A DNA stretch of 64,000 nt from assembly GCA_016283575.1 (NCBI GenBank), contig JAEEND010000013.1, forward strand, positions 1 to 64,000, given 5' to 3'. The DNA is from Lachnospiraceae bacterium (GTDB taxonomy: Bacteria; Bacillota; Clostridia; Lachnospirales; Lachnospiraceae). The notes beneath the pieces are model-generated. The model ran no database searches and was not told the DNA's origin. It was given only the letters and a program-made list of their open reading frames with translations. The position numbers and the translations under genes were made by a program. Position 1 is the stretch's first letter; each line of letters begins with the position of its first letter. Below, in pieces: positions 49,935 through 61,544 of the stretch.

Positions 49935-50726
49935 ATGAAAATAGAACTCTTGGTGTCCGCACTTAATAAAGAACCTGCGGAACTTTTATCAAAAATGAAT
50001 ATAGATGCCGACGCTTTGTTAATCAATCAATGCGACCGTGAAGGTTCTTTTTCTTTTAACAAAGATGAGCATGTGTACAGGATTATTGAGTCAAAAGAAA
50101 GAGGCGTGGGAAAGAGCAGAAACCTTGCCATAGAAAATGCCAAGGGCGATATAGTATTATTCTCCGATGACGATATTGTCTATTCCGATAAGCTTTCGGA
50201 GATCATAGCACATGAGTTTACGGAGCATCCCGAAGCTGACGGCATATTCTTTAACGTAAAGGTTTGTGAAGAAAGAAAGACTTATGAGAACACTGAGTTT
50301 GGAAAAGTCAATTACAGATGCGTGGGAAGATACCCCGCATACAGCTTTGCAATCCGCCTTGAAAAGCTCCTTGAATCCGGTATAACCTTTTCCGAACACT
50401 TCGGTGGAGGCGCGGAATACTCCTGTGGTGAAGACAGTTTGTTCTTCATGGATTTATGTAAGAATCATGTAAATTTATACAAGTCAGATACTTTTATTGG
50501 TGAAGAAATTCCGAGACCTTCCACCTGGTTTAAAGGTTACAATGAAAAATACTTTTTCGACCGTGGTGTTCTGTATCACGTACTGTATGGCGCCATGGCA
50601 CTGCCCTTGGGTATCAGGTATATATTTAAAAACCGCAACAAAATGTGCGATACCGTTAAACCCTTAAAAGCTCTCATGCTTTTAAAGAAAGGCATTAAGG
50701 AGGGAAAAGACAAGAATCTCAGATAA
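49935..50726 (+). CDS. Family 2-like glycosyltransferase
   Basis: 263 residues from the ATG at 49935 (the longer frame from 49878 would begin upstream of the promoter). A GT-A fold is suggested by IELLVSALNKE, SKERGVGKSRNLAIENAKGDIVLFSDDDIVY (nucleotide-sugar binding with a DDD metal motif) and the acceptor-side SEHFGGGAEYSCGEDSLFFMDL. The C-terminus is basic with a hydrophobic stretch (VLYHVLYGAMALPLGIRYIF) that may touch the membrane. Substrate unknown. A bidirectional terminator follows. Isolated from other glycan genes. Confidence 0.85.
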   Translation: MKIELLVSALNKEPAELLSKMNIDADALLINQCDREGSFSFNKDEHVYRIIESKERGVGKSRNLAIENAKGDIVLFSDDDIVYSDKLSEIIAHEFTEHPEADGIFFNVKVCEERKTYENTEFGKVNYRCVGRYPAYSFAIRLEKLLESGITFSEHFGGGAEYSCGEDSLFFMDLCKNHVNLYKSDTFIGEEIPRPSTWFKGYNEKYFFDRGVLYHVLYGAMALPLGIRYIFKNRNKMCDTVKPLKALMLLKKGIKEGKDKNLR

Positions 50727-50730
50727 AACA

Positions 50731-50761
50731 AAAACCTTCCGACTTTACATCGGAAGGTTTT
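50731..50761. terminator. Bidirectional terminator between glycosyltransferase and atpC
   Basis: AAAACCTTCCGA / TCGGAAGGTTTT, 12-bp stem with 7-nt loop and T-runs on both strands, between two convergent genes. Confidence 0.88.
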
Positions 50762-50772
50762 ATTTTTAAATC

Positions 50773-51174
50773 TTATTCGGATACGCTTATACGTACCAAA
50801 GCTCTGTGAAGCTTTGCTTCGGCAATTCTTAATTCTTTGTCAGTAATATTATCGCGCTTTAATTCATCCTCAGCTCTCTGTTTAGCAGCCTTGGCACGCT
50901 CTACGTCGATTTCATCTCTCCACTCCCAGGTGGTAGCAAGGAGATGGCATTCGCCGTCAATTACCGTAAGCATTCCGCCGATGCAGGCAGCCCTTTTCTT
51001 TTCACCTTCAGGTGTTTTGATGTAGGCTTCGCCCATGCCGAGAGCGGTGCAGTAATTGGCATGACCTGCAAGGATTGCGAGGTCGCCTGTTATGCTTCTT
51101 ACCTTTACTCGCTCAACTTCACCTTCATAAAGAAGTCCGTCAGGCGTTCCGATGGATAACGGAAATGTCCTCAT
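50773..51174 (-). CDS. atpC: ATP synthase F1 epsilon subunit
   Basis: 133 residues: the N-terminal beta-sandwich (FPLSIGTPDGLLYEGEVERVKVRSITGDLAILAGHANY) and a C-terminal two-helix domain (ERAKAAKQRAEDELKRDNI...). It forms part of the central stalk and inhibits ATP hydrolysis in many bacteria. Last gene of the operon, 12 bp after atpD. Confidence 0.95.
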   Translation of the reverse strand: MRTFPLSIGTPDGLLYEGEVERVKVRSITGDLAILAGHANYCTALGMGEAYIKTPEGEKKRAACIGGMLTVIDGECHLLATTWEWRDEIDVERAKAAKQRAEDELKRDNITDKELRIAEAKLHRALVRISVSE

Positions 51175-51186
51175 AGACAGCCTCCT

Positions 51187-52593
<1,407 letters not shown>

Positions 52594-52613
52594 TTATTTT
52601 TATAGTAAGAGGG

Positions 52614-53468
52614 TTATAATCCCTCAGCACCTCCGACAATTTCAGTGATTTCCTGCGTGATGCTTGCCTGACGGGCACGGTTGTAATGAAGGTTCAACTG
52701 CTCGATCATTTCTTCCGCATTGCTGGTTGCAGATTCCATGGCTGTTCTTCTTGCTGCCTGCTCACTTGCCAAGCTGTCGCAAACACCGCCATAGATTACT
52801 CCCGCCAAGTATTCGGGCACGATTGCATTAAATACGTCGGTACTGTCAGGTTCATAGATGATCAGATCTCTGATTACCTCTTTGGCATCTTCATTCTTCA
52901 AATCCACAATGGGAAGAAGAGATACTGCGTGGGGCTGCTGTGAAAGCATGGATACGAATTCCGTATATACAAGCTTTATCTTTCCGCAGGTGCCTTCTTT
53001 ATATTCTCTGCAAAGAAGGTTTGCGATCTCGAAGCAGTCGGCCACATGTACCGATGCAGTTTCGCCGAATGATTCCGTGATTATTTCAGCTTTTCTTCGC
53101 TTAAAATATTCAACTGCCTTTTTACCGATGGGGAGGACACATATTTCTTTTCCCTTGGCATCTGCTTCCATCGCCTTGAAAAGATTTGAATTGTATCCGC
53201 CTGCAAGACCTCTGTCACCGCCGATCACTATGTAACACACCTTTTCCACTCCGTTATCCTTGGTGAATACGGATGAAAAATCGTTGTTACTGTTGGCTAT
53301 TGAGGAAAGAGTCTTGTACATCTCCCTGAAGTAAGGGCGACAGTTGTCGGAACGCTCTTTGGCTCTACGCAGTTTGGAGGATGCTACAAGTTCCATTGCC
53401 TTGGTAATCTGCATTGTGCTTTGAACACTCTTAATACGCAGCTTTACCGCTTTCATGTTTGCAGCCAT
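52614..53468 (-). CDS. atpG: ATP synthase F1 gamma subunit
   Basis: 284 residues: the N- and C-terminal helices that form the rotor coiled coil (AVKLRIKSVQSTMQITKAMELVASSKLRRA; SATSNAEEMIEQLNLHYNRARQASITQEITEIVGGAEGL) and a central Rossmann-like domain (CYIVIGGDRGLAGGYNSNLF). It transmits rotation from the c ring to the catalytic head. Confidence 0.97.
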   Translation of the reverse strand: MAANMKAVKLRIKSVQSTMQITKAMELVASSKLRRAKERSDNCRPYFREMYKTLSSIANSNNDFSSVFTKDNGVEKVCYIVIGGDRGLAGGYNSNLFKAMEADAKGKEICVLPIGKKAVEYFKRRKAEIITESFGETASVHVADCFEIANLLCREYKEGTCGKIKLVYTEFVSMLSQQPHAVSLLPIVDLKNEDAKEVIRDLIIYEPDSTDVFNAIVPEYLAGVIYGGVCDSLASEQAARRTAMESATSNAEEMIEQLNLHYNRARQASITQEITEIVGGAEGL

Positions 53469-53482
53469 TTACTTCCTCCTTA

Positions 53483-55006
53483 TTATTTTCTCATACTGAG
53501 AAACTTCTCTGTGTATGTATCAAGTGCTTTCTTTAAAAGTTCTTCCGTTTCTTCTTCCAGCTTGCCTGACTTAACAACTGCTTCCATATACTTGGAGCCG
53601 TCTAAGTCTCCGTCAAGGAAGTCATATAAGCCTTCTTCGTAGGCACGAATATCGCTTACTTCAACCCTTGAAAGAATATTCTTTGTAACCGCATAGATAA
53701 TGGCAATCTGTTTTTCAACGGGAACAGGAGAATTCTGATTCTGCTTTAATACTTCTACGATTCGGGCACCCTGATCGAGACGTGCCTTTGTATCCGCATC
53801 AAGGTCTGAACCGAATTGTGCGAAGGACTGGAGCTCTCTGTACTGTGAATAAATAAGCTTCAGAGTTCCGGCTACCTTCTTCATGGCCTTGATCTGTGCA
53901 TTACCACCTACACGGGATACGGAGATACCGGGGTTAACAGCAGGCATAACACCTGAGTGGAAAAGTTCTGTCTCCAGGAATATCTGTCCGTCTGTAATGG
54001 AAATTACATTGGTAGGTATGTAAGCGGAAACGTCGCCTGCCTGAGTCTCGATGATGGGAAGGGCTGTAAGGGAACCGCCGCCATGGGCTTCATCCAGCTT
54101 AGCTGCTCTTTCCAATAATCTTGAATGCAGATAGAATACGTCACCGGGATAAGCTTCACGTCCGGGTGGACGACGAATCAATAAGGAGAGTGCACGGTAA
54201 GCAACCGCATGCTTACTTAAGTCATCATAGATAACAAGTACGTGCTTTCCTTTGTTCATAAAGTATTCGCCCATAGCACATCCTGAGTAAGGTGCGATGT
54301 ACTGAAGAGGGCTTGCTTCGGAAGCTGTTGCGGCTACTACGATGGTATATTCCATAGCGCCGTTCTTCTGTAAGTTTTCCACGATGTTGGTAACGGTGGA
54401 TCTCTTCTGACCGATGGCAACGTAGATACAGATAACGTCCTTACCCTTCTGGTTAATGATGGTATCTGTCGCGATGGTTGTCTTACCGGTCTGACGGTCA
54501 CCGATTATAAGTTCTCTCTGACCTCTTCCGATAGGGATCATAGAGTCAATAGCTTTAATACCGGTCTGTAAGGGTTCAAATACTGACTGTCTCTCACAGA
54601 TACCGGGAGCAGGGCTTTCAATTGCCCTGAATTCTTCCGTAACGATAGGGCCTGCGCCGTCAATTGCCTGACCAAGTGCATTTACTACACGTCCGATCAT
54701 GGCATCACCTACGGGCACGGATACAACCTTACCGGTTCTTTTAACGGTCTGTCCTTCACCTATATTTTCGTCGGAACCAAATAATACGATTGATACGCTG
54801 TTCTCTTCCAGGTTCTGCGCCATACCGAAACTGCCGTCTTCGAACTCAAGAAGTTCGCCGGCCATACAGTTTACAAGTCCGCTGGCACGTGCAATACCGT
54901 CACCTACATTAAGAATAGTGCCGGTTTCGTCCTGCTTTATGGTATTTTCATAGTATTTGATCTGGCTACGGATGACCTTGGATATTTCTTCAGGTTTTAA
55001 TTGCAT
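53483..55006 (-). CDS. atpA: ATP synthase F1 alpha subunit
   Basis: 507 residues. P-loop [15 protein letters not shown] near 170, the conserved Arg-containing [22 protein letters not shown], and [14 protein letters not shown] mark AtpA. It forms the non-catalytic hexamer positions and supplies the arginine finger. It is 16 bp after atpH. Confidence 0.98.
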   Translation of the reverse strand: MQLKPEEISKVIRSQIKYYENTIKQDETGTILNVGDGIARASGLVNCMAGELLEFEDGSFGMAQNLEENSVSIVLFGSDENIGEGQTVKRTGKVVSVPVGDAMIGRVVNALGQAIDGAGPIVTEEFRAIESPAPGICERQSVFEPLQTGIKAIDSMIPIGRGQRELIIGDRQTGKTTIATDTIINQKGKDVICIYVAIGQKRSTVTNIVENLQKNGAMEYTIVVAATASEASPLQYIAPYSGCAMGEYFMNKGKHVLVIYDDLSKHAVAYRALSLLIRRPPGREAYPGDVFYLHSRLLERAAKLDEAHGGGSLTALPIIETQAGDVSAYIPTNVISITDGQIFLETELFHSGVMPAVNPGISVSRVGGNAQIKAMKKVAGTLKLIYSQYRELQSFAQFGSDLDADTKARLDQGARIVEVLKQNQNSPVPVEKQIAIIYAVTKNILSRVEVSDIRAYEEGLYDFLDGDLDGSKYMEAVVKSGKLEEETEELLKKALDTYTEKFLSMRK

Positions 55007-55021
55007 ATTTCCATTCCATCC

Positions 55022-55561
55022 TTATATTATTATTTCATCAAGCTTCTTGGAAATGTCTGACAGTCTGCCGCTTACGGTACCGTCAAGCTGTTTTCCTTCC
55101 AGCTCGATCTTTAATCCTGCAAGCACCTTGGGATCCACCGAAGTCTTCATGGAAACTGTCTTTCCACTGATCGCTTCAAGTTTCTTTTTAAGAGCCTGCA
55201 ATTGGTTGTCATCTAACGGAACAGCGCTTGTAACTGTCGCTTCCGCAATGTTATGGTCAATGTTAAATCTTTTCTCAAACTCTTCCGTACAGGAACCGAA
55301 TTCTCCCAAAAGATTTCTTTCGCACAACAGTTTTATAAAGCTTACAAGGTACTTCTCAGCATCCTTACCGAATGCATCGTCTATAAGCTTAAGTCGCTCT
55401 TCCTTCTTTATGGAAGGTTCCGAAAGGAGTCTTAAATATTCGGGATTTTCCCAGAACACATCTCTTACTACCTTCATCTCTTCCAAGATTACATCCGAAA
55501 GCTTTTCCTCGGCAGCTAAATCATACAGGCTGCCGCCGTAAACTCTGGCATGTTCTGTCAT
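55022..55561 (-). CDS. atpH: ATP synthase F1 delta subunit
   Basis: 179 residues. N-terminal six-helix bundle (YGGSLYDLAAEEKLSDVILEE) and C-terminal conserved end VDPKVLAGLKIELEGKQLDGTVSGRL typical of the OSCP/delta family. It ties F1 to the peripheral stalk. Its start overlaps the atpF stop by 4 bp. Confidence 0.94.
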   Translation of the reverse strand: MTEHARVYGGSLYDLAAEEKLSDVILEEMKVVRDVFWENPEYLRLLSEPSIKKEERLKLIDDAFGKDAEKYLVSFIKLLCERNLLGEFGSCTEEFEKRFNIDHNIAEATVTSAVPLDDNQLQALKKKLEAISGKTVSMKTSVDPKVLAGLKIELEGKQLDGTVSGRLSDISKKLDEIII

Positions 55562-56067
55562 GATTCACCACCTACATTTTCTATGAACTCATCAATAAGT
55601 TTCCTGTGATCATCTTCGCTGATTTCTCGCTCGATTACCTTACCGGCAATCTCCATTGCGATGCCACCGATTTCATCCTTGATCTCATTAACCGCTTTGC
55701 GTCTTTCCTGAGCGATGTCACTCTCGGCCTTGTTCTTCAAAGCCTGTGCCTGAGAGTTAGCTTCTCTTATGATCTCGTCGGACTTCTTTTCAGCAGTCTT
55801 CTGAGCTGTAGAAAGAATCTCTCCTGCCTTTTCTTTTGCATCAGCCATGTTCTGCTCGTATTCAGCCTTCATGGCAAGTGCTTCTTCCTTGGCAGCTTCT
55901 GCATCTTTTATCTGTGCATCTGCGAGTTCCTTTCTTTTTGCAAGCATTTCTCTTATAGGCTTAAAAAGAAAGCGCTTAATTAAATACATCTGGATAAAAA
56001 GGTTGCAAATCTGTGCTATGAATGTCCAGGGAACCAGTGTTACCAATTCCTGAGTATTCAATATCAC
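55558..56067 (-). CDS. atpF: ATP synthase F0 b subunit
   Basis: 169 residues: an N-terminal membrane helix (about 10-30, LVTLVPWTFIAQICNLFIQMYLIKRFLFKPI) and a long charged right-handed coiled coil (Ala/Lys/Glu-rich, about 35-165) that forms the peripheral stalk. One b gene is present, so a homodimer is expected. Confidence 0.95.
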   Translation of the reverse strand: MILNTQELVTLVPWTFIAQICNLFIQMYLIKRFLFKPIREMLAKRKELADAQIKDAEAAKEEALAMKAEYEQNMADAKEKAGEILSTAQKTAEKKSDEIIREANSQAQALKNKAESDIAQERRKAVNEIKDEIGGIAMEIAGKVIEREISEDDHRKLIDEFIENVGGES

Positions 56068-56084
56068 AACCTCCTATTAAAGTA

Positions 56085-56402
<318 letters not shown>

Positions 56403-56406
56403 CTAA

Positions 56407-57165
56407 TTATCCTTCTGCCGCATTGGCAATGTACATTGTCGTCAACATACAGAAAATATATGCCTGCATCACACCTGAGAACCAGTCAAAATAAACTGAA
56501 AGTATGGCAGGTATACCTACGTCCAGGATCGGTACATTGGAAAGAACCGCACCGACTGCACCAGGTATCAGTCCGAGAAGCTTTGAGCTTGCGAGAGCTA
56601 AAGCCGCATACAGAAGACCGTTGATTACCACACCGGAAAGAATATTACCGAAGTGACGGCAGGCCATACTGATGGGGGTCGCGAGTTCCGATAAGATATT
56701 GAAGGGAGTTAAAACCGGAATGGGTTGTGTAAATCCCTTTAAGTATCCGAAGAATCCGCCGGCCTTGATCTTTTGCTGAGTGATAATTATAAATACCACT
56801 ACTGCCCAGGCAGCTTCCGTATTCAGATCCGCCGTAGGGCTCCTCAAGCCAATCAGACTTATAAGGTTTGAAACGACACTTGTAGCAAACAATGCTGCAA
56901 CGAAAGGAATGAAGCCTCTAAACTTCTCTCCCATATTGCCTATTACGAATTTGTCGGCGGTTTCAACCAACATCTCCGCGAATGCCTGACGCTTTGTGAT
57001 ATTCTCAACCTTCAAATTGTGAGTTAAGAAAATACAAAGTCCTGTGATGATGGCCATTACGATCCAACTTACCACCAGGGTTTCCGTGATCTGAATGGGC
57101 CCGAGCACAGGGATGTCAAAAGGCAAGGTGTAATAGACTTTGGGTCCTACTACGTTAACATCCAT
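56407..57165 (-). CDS. atpB: ATP synthase F0 a subunit
   Basis: 252 residues with five to six membrane helices. The essential Arg lies in PISMACRHFGNILSGVVINGLLY. Earlier QAFAEMLVETADKFVIGNMGEKFRGFIPFVAALF and GFTQPIPVLTPFNILSELATPIS are standard. It forms the ion half-channels with the c ring. 43 bp before atpE. Confidence 0.95.
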   Translation of the reverse strand: MDVNVVGPKVYYTLPFDIPVLGPIQITETLVVSWIVMAIITGLCIFLTHNLKVENITKRQAFAEMLVETADKFVIGNMGEKFRGFIPFVAALFATSVVSNLISLIGLRSPTADLNTEAAWAVVVFIIITQQKIKAGGFFGYLKGFTQPIPVLTPFNILSELATPISMACRHFGNILSGVVINGLLYAALALASSKLLGLIPGAVGAVLSNVPILDVGIPAILSVYFDWFSGVMQAYIFCMLTTMYIANAAEG

Positions 57166-57189
57166 TTTGCTTACGCTTCACCTCCTGTT

Positions 57190-57609
57190 CTATTTTTTAG
57201 AATATCTATAATTGCTTATAATTCCCTTTATTTTGATTCCAAGGCTTGGAAAGAATAAGGGCAATATTCCCGCTACCCAGTTGAAAACCGGCACAGAAAT
57301 CGCAACTATTACCCATACTAACTGTAAAAGAAGGCGTCTTCTGTAACTGTTTTTCATAATAGCTTTGGCGTTATCCTCTTCCTCGGTGGAGGCCACTTTT
57401 TGCACAGCAAGGCCCATTAAGAAAAAGTTTAACACTGCTATGATACCACCCGCCAGTGCACCGATAATTACCTTGTAATCAAAGGGCACATAGTCAGGTT
57501 CAAGCTTAGACAACACAAAAAATGCGGCGATCATGATCAAAACACCGACACATGTGTAAACAGCAATATTTAATGTTTCTTTTTTAACTGCGGATTGAAC
57601 TTTGGACAT
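57190..57609 (-). CDS. ATP synthase operon membrane protein, AtpI-like
   Basis: 139 residues with four predicted membrane helices (VYTCVGVLIMIAAFFVL; IIGALAGGIIAVLNFFLMGLAV; LLLQLVWVIVAISVPVFNWVAGILPL). Second gene of the ATP synthase operon, where AtpI/UncI-type proteins sit. They help assemble the c ring or supply Mg2+ in relatives. Sequence conservation is low in this family, so the call rests on position and topology. 12 bp after the AtpZ-like gene and 24 bp before atpB. Confidence 0.8.
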   Translation of the reverse strand: MSKVQSAVKKETLNIAVYTCVGVLIMIAAFFVLSKLEPDYVPFDYKVIIGALAGGIIAVLNFFLMGLAVQKVASTEEEDNAKAIMKNSYRRRLLLQLVWVIVAISVPVFNWVAGILPLFFPSLGIKIKGIISNYRYSKK

Positions 57610-57621
57610 GTCTTTCTCCCG

Positions 57622-57915
57622 TTACGAATGCTTATTGAAAGAGACAGGTTTTTTCTTGTCTTTCTTGTCTTGTTTTTGAACTTCTGCCAAATAGAATTTA
57701 TAGGCGGTCATGAAGGAACCTCCAAGACCGAAGAAAAATCCGGGAATGTAGATCCACCCACCCAGAGAAAACTTACCTGTCAGGTACCAGCACAAAAAAA
57801 TACAAAGAAGCAACGGCATAATAAAAGAGAGCCCCAGCTGTGTAAGAAGCACCATCTGGTTGGCAATCTGTCTCATATACTTGGCTTTGCTGTCTTCTTT
57901 GCGATTTTCGTCCAT
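57622..57915 (-). CDS. ATP synthase operon protein, AtpZ-like
   Basis: 97 residues from the ATG at 57913-57915 (GGGAG 4 nt upstream); a TTG further upstream is unlikely. Two membrane helices: one near 24-45 (LTQLGLSFIMPLLLCIFLCWYLTG) and one near 50-70 (IYIPGFFFGLGGSFMTAYKF), with a Lys-rich tail. This size and layout fits AtpZ, which pairs with AtpI in Mg2+/c-ring functions. First gene of the operon. Confidence 0.8.
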   Translation of the reverse strand: MDENRKEDSKAKYMRQIANQMVLLTQLGLSFIMPLLLCIFLCWYLTGKFSLGGWIYIPGFFFGLGGSFMTAYKFYLAEVQKQDKKDKKKPVSFNKHS

Positions 57916-57942
57916 TATACTCCCATCAAATTTCCTCAACTT

Positions 57943-57971
57943 ATTCTAACAATTTAAATCGTTAAACACAA
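57943..57971 (-). promoter_or_regulatory. ATP synthase operon promoter
   Basis: Minus strand: -35 TTGTGT (57966-57971), 17-bp spacer, -10 TAGAAT (57943-57948), about 28 bp upstream of the first operon gene and just after the mfd terminator. Confidence 0.5.
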
Positions 57972-57984
57972 TGGAAAAAAGAAA

Positions 57985-58006
57985 AAACCCAAATATTTTT
58001 GGGTTT
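57985..58006 (-). terminator. mfd: mfd terminator
   Basis: AAACCCAAA / TTTGGGTTT around a TATT loop, followed on the minus strand by TTTTCTTTTTTCC, 11 bp past the mfd stop. Confidence 0.8.
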
Positions 58007-58016
58007 CTTCGCAAGA

Positions 58017-61000
58017 TTATATAAGCATATCCACCATATCCGAAAGTAACTTGTCGGTGTTCAGCATAAGAAGGGCTTCATCCTTATTTACTTCGTTGGC
58101 AATGGGGTATCTGTATGTAAATACCGGAACCCCCTTGGTATATAGCGTAAGCTTCTTCGCATGTTTCTTTATAAGAGCATCGATATTTTCGACTTTTATT
58201 GCGGCATCCGGTAAGAAAGTGAATGTCACTTCCCCGTTTCGACCCTTGACTTCCGAAATAAAGAGCTTGTGAGCTTTTATGCGCATCTTTGATACTTTAA
58301 GAAGGTTCTCAACGGATTTTGGAATCGCACCGAACCTGTCTATAAGCTCAGAATACATGTCGGAAACCTCTTCTTCCGTCTGAAGAGCCGCGATCCTTTT
58401 ATAAGTATCAAGCTTCTGTATTTCATTAAGTATATATTCTGCCGGAATAAAGGCATCGATATTTAAATCCATGGTGGTTAAGAAGTCTTCGGTTTCACTT
58501 AAGCCCTTCTTTTTCATAACCGCCTGGTTAAGCATCTTGCAGTAGAGATCGTAGCCGACTGCTGCCATGTGTCCGTGCTGACTCATGCCAAGGATGTTTC
58601 CTGCGCCACGTATCTCAAGATCGCGCATGGCGATCTTGTAGCCGGAACCTAAGTCCGTAAATTCACGGATAGTTTCAAGACGCTTCTCTTCTACTTCTTT
58701 CAACACCTTATCACGCTTATACATTAAGAATGCATAGGCGGTTCTGTTGGACCTGCCAACACGGCCTCTTAACTGATAGAGCTGGGAAAGACCTAACCTA
58801 TCAGAATCGTGGATTATGATGGTGTTTACATTGGGAATATCGATACCTGTTTCAATAATGGTAGTTGATACAAGCACATCGATGTCACCCTTTATGAAAT
58901 CATACATCACGCGCTCGATCTCCGATTCCTTCATCTGTCCGTGGGCAAAAGCAACTGTTGCTTCAGGAACCAGCGCCTGTATCTTTGCTGCAGTGTCCGC
59001 AATGTTGGTGACACGGTTAAATACATAGTAAACCTGTCCGTTTCGTGATAATTCCCTGACAATTGCTTCTCGCACCATTTCCTCATCATATTCCATGACA
59101 TAGGTCTGGATGGGAAGCCTGTCGTTGGGCGCTTCTTCAAGAAGGCTCATGTCGCGGATACCTACAAGGGACATGTGAAGCGTACGGGGGATGGGGGTCG
59201 CAGTAAGCGTAAGCACATCCACGTCATCCTTTAGCTGCTTTATCTTTTCTTTGTGAGTTACGCCGAAACGCTGCTCTTCATCTATGATAAGAAGTCCTAA
59301 ATCCTTAAATTTAAGGTCCTTGGACAGCACTCTGTGAGTACCGATCACTATATCTACGATACCGCTCTTTAAATCCTCGAGGGTTTTCTTTTGCTTGCTT
59401 GCAGGCACAAAGCGGCTCATTAGATCAACACGTACGGGGAAATCCTTCATACGTTCCGTGAATGTATTGTAGTGCTGCTCCGCGAGGATGGTGGTGGGTA
59501 CCAAAAATACAACCTGCTTACCGTCCTGGATTGCCTTGAAGGCTGCTCTTATGGCAACTTCCGTCTTTCCGAAGCCAACATCACCGCATATGAGACGGTC
59601 CATGATCTTAGTGCTTTCCATGTCTTCTTTGGTAGCTTCGATGGCATCTAACTGGTCTTTGGTCTCTTCGTAGGGGAAGAGCTCTTCAAATTCTCGCTGC
59701 CATACCGTATCGGGGCCAAATTTATAACCCTGCTTGTCCCGACGCTTTGCATATAATTCCACCAGTTCTTCCGCCACAACGTTAACGGCCGTTTTAACCT
59801 TGCCTGTAGTGTTGGTCCAGTCCTTGGTGCCAAGCTTATTTATCTTCGGTTTCTTCGCATCGGCGGATGCGTATTTCATAATGACATCAAGGGATGTGGC
59901 GGGTACATAAAGCACGCCCCCGTCCTTATATTCAATACGCATATAGTCGCGGGCCACTTTGTCCACTTCCACTTTCTCGATGCCTTTGTAGATACCGATA
60001 CCGAAGCTTTCATGAACCACGTAGTCACCTACGTGAAGATCGTTAAAGTCGGTAATTCCTTTGCCGTCCTGCTTAAAGCGACTCTTCTTCTTTTTCTTTA
60101 CGCTTCCGAAAATATCGCTTTCCGCGATGACCGCAAATGGCACATCCGGATATTCAAAGCCTTTCATGACACGACCGTACATGGTCATGATCTCGCCGGC
60201 TATGAGTTCATGATTCCTGTCTTCCGAATAAAAAGCAGGGATCCCTTCACCTGCAATGTCATCCGCAAGTCGCTTTGCTCTGGTATGACTTCCGGACAGG
60301 ATCAAAACCTTAAAGCCACGCTTTTTATAATTCTTAAGTTCTCTTATCAGATCTGCAAAAGAATTATTATATGAAGGAATGCTTCTGGTATTTACAGTTC
60401 CCTGATAGTCAGCCTTGAAGTAATTCAACTTAGGCTGCATGGTGGATAATATTAATACTTTTCCCTTGCCGATTTTTGAAAGTACCTCTTCTTTTGAAAG
60501 AAGAATGTCCGTCTGCTTAGGGAGTAAATAACCCTTTTCAAGACGCTGCTTCATGCTTTCTCTGAATTCTTTTTCAACAGCGTCGGCATGCTCCATGATA
60601 CGGGTGGGCTCATCCAGGATGAACATGCCCTTATCAAAATAATCCGCCATGGAAAGGATTTCGGATTCTTTATAAAAATAACGGATATAGCTATCCTTAT
60701 TAAAGGTCCAGGGAATATAATTTATGATCTCTTCCGTTTCGTGAGTAATGGTTTCAAGCCTGTGGGCAGCTTCGGGATTCACTGCGTCACGGAACTTTTT
60801 AACCATTGCATCGGAATCTTTTAAAATATCCACGAGGCCTTCCTGCATGGCTTCTTCCGTAAGGGGAATTTCCGTTGCGGGATAGACAGTGATGCTTTCG
60901 AGATTTTCGATGGATCTCTGCGATTCTATATCGAAACTTCTGATGGAGCTTATTTCATCTCCCCAAAGCTCGATTCTGTAAGGGTTATCTTCCGTAAAAT

Positions 61001-61544
61001 CGAATACGTCAATAATACATCCGCGGCGTGAAAACTGGCCGGGACGCTCTACCTGATATATGCGCTCGTATCCTAAGGATAAAAGCTTTTCCGATAATAT
61101 GTCTTCCGTCACGGTTCCGTTTACGGAAAGCTTTATTATGCTCTTTTTGAAGGTATCAAGGCTCACCTGCAGGTTCATGAGACCGCTGAAGGTGGTGATA
61201 AGCGTGGTGGGAAGTCCCATTAGTAAGCGCTTTATGGCAGCGATACGCTCTAAAGCGATCTTATTTCCGTGAACATCAGCCTGATAAAAGATCAGATCCT
61301 TCTCCGGGAACATGCGGACATTCTTATCATACATGCGATAATCTTCATAGATTTCTTTTACCCGTATGTCAGAATATGTGACGATGATCTTATCCTTCAC
61401 TGATTCGGAAAGAGCTGCTGCCATGTTCCATTTTTCCGAATCCACGCAACCCGAAATAAGAGCCACAGAGCGCTCCTTACTTAGTGCGCGTTGTGCCTCT
61501 TTGACGGTATTTAATTCTTTTATGGGATTAGTTAATACACTCAT
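58017..61544 (-). CDS. mfd: Transcription-repair coupling factor
   Basis: 1,175 residues. Mfd removes RNA polymerase stalled at lesions and recruits UvrA. UvrB-like N-terminal domains (about 1-330), the RNA-polymerase interaction domain (about 490-560, DYVVHESFGIGIYKGIEKVEVDKVARDYMRIEY), a RecG-like helicase (P-loop LICGDVGFGKTEVAI; DEEQ box LLIIDEEQRFGV; RGRVGRSN) and a C-terminal TRCF/D7 domain are all visible. It follows pth with a 4-bp overlap, a very common Firmicutes arrangement. Its N-terminus matches the AALSESVKDKIIVTYSDIR pattern of the family. Confidence 0.98.
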   Translation of the reverse strand: MSVLTNPIKELNTVKEAQRALSKERSVALISGCVDSEKWNMAAALSESVKDKIIVTYSDIRVKEIYEDYRMYDKNVRMFPEKDLIFYQADVHGNKIALERIAAIKRLLMGLPTTLITTFSGLMNLQVSLDTFKKSIIKLSVNGTVTEDILSEKLLSLGYERIYQVERPGQFSRRGCIIDVFDFTEDNPYRIELWGDEISSIRSFDIESQRSIENLESITVYPATEIPLTEEAMQEGLVDILKDSDAMVKKFRDAVNPEAAHRLETITHETEEIINYIPWTFNKDSYIRYFYKESEILSMADYFDKGMFILDEPTRIMEHADAVEKEFRESMKQRLEKGYLLPKQTDILLSKEEVLSKIGKGKVLILSTMQPKLNYFKADYQGTVNTRSIPSYNNSFADLIRELKNYKKRGFKVLILSGSHTRAKRLADDIAGEGIPAFYSEDRNHELIAGEIMTMYGRVMKGFEYPDVPFAVIAESDIFGSVKKKKKSRFKQDGKGITDFNDLHVGDYVVHESFGIGIYKGIEKVEVDKVARDYMRIEYKDGGVLYVPATSLDVIMKYASADAKKPKINKLGTKDWTNTTGKVKTAVNVVAEELVELYAKRRDKQGYKFGPDTVWQREFEELFPYEETKDQLDAIEATKEDMESTKIMDRLICGDVGFGKTEVAIRAAFKAIQDGKQVVFLVPTTILAEQHYNTFTERMKDFPVRVDLMSRFVPASKQKKTLEDLKSGIVDIVIGTHRVLSKDLKFKDLGLLIIDEEQRFGVTHKEKIKQLKDDVDVLTLTATPIPRTLHMSLVGIRDMSLLEEAPNDRLPIQTYVMEYDEEMVREAIVRELSRNGQVYYVFNRVTNIADTAAKIQALVPEATVAFAHGQMKESEIERVMYDFIKGDIDVLVSTTIIETGIDIPNVNTIIIHDSDRLGLSQLYQLRGRVGRSNRTAYAFLMYKRDKVLKEVEEKRLETIREFTDLGSGYKIAMRDLEIRGAGNILGMSQHGHMAAVGYDLYCKMLNQAVMKKKGLSETEDFLTTMDLNIDAFIPAEYILNEIQKLDTYKRIAALQTEEEVSDMYSELIDRFGAIPKSVENLLKVSKMRIKAHKLFISEVKGRNGEVTFTFLPDAAIKVENIDALIKKHAKKLTLYTKGVPVFTYRYPIANEVNKDEALLMLNTDKLLSDMVDMLI

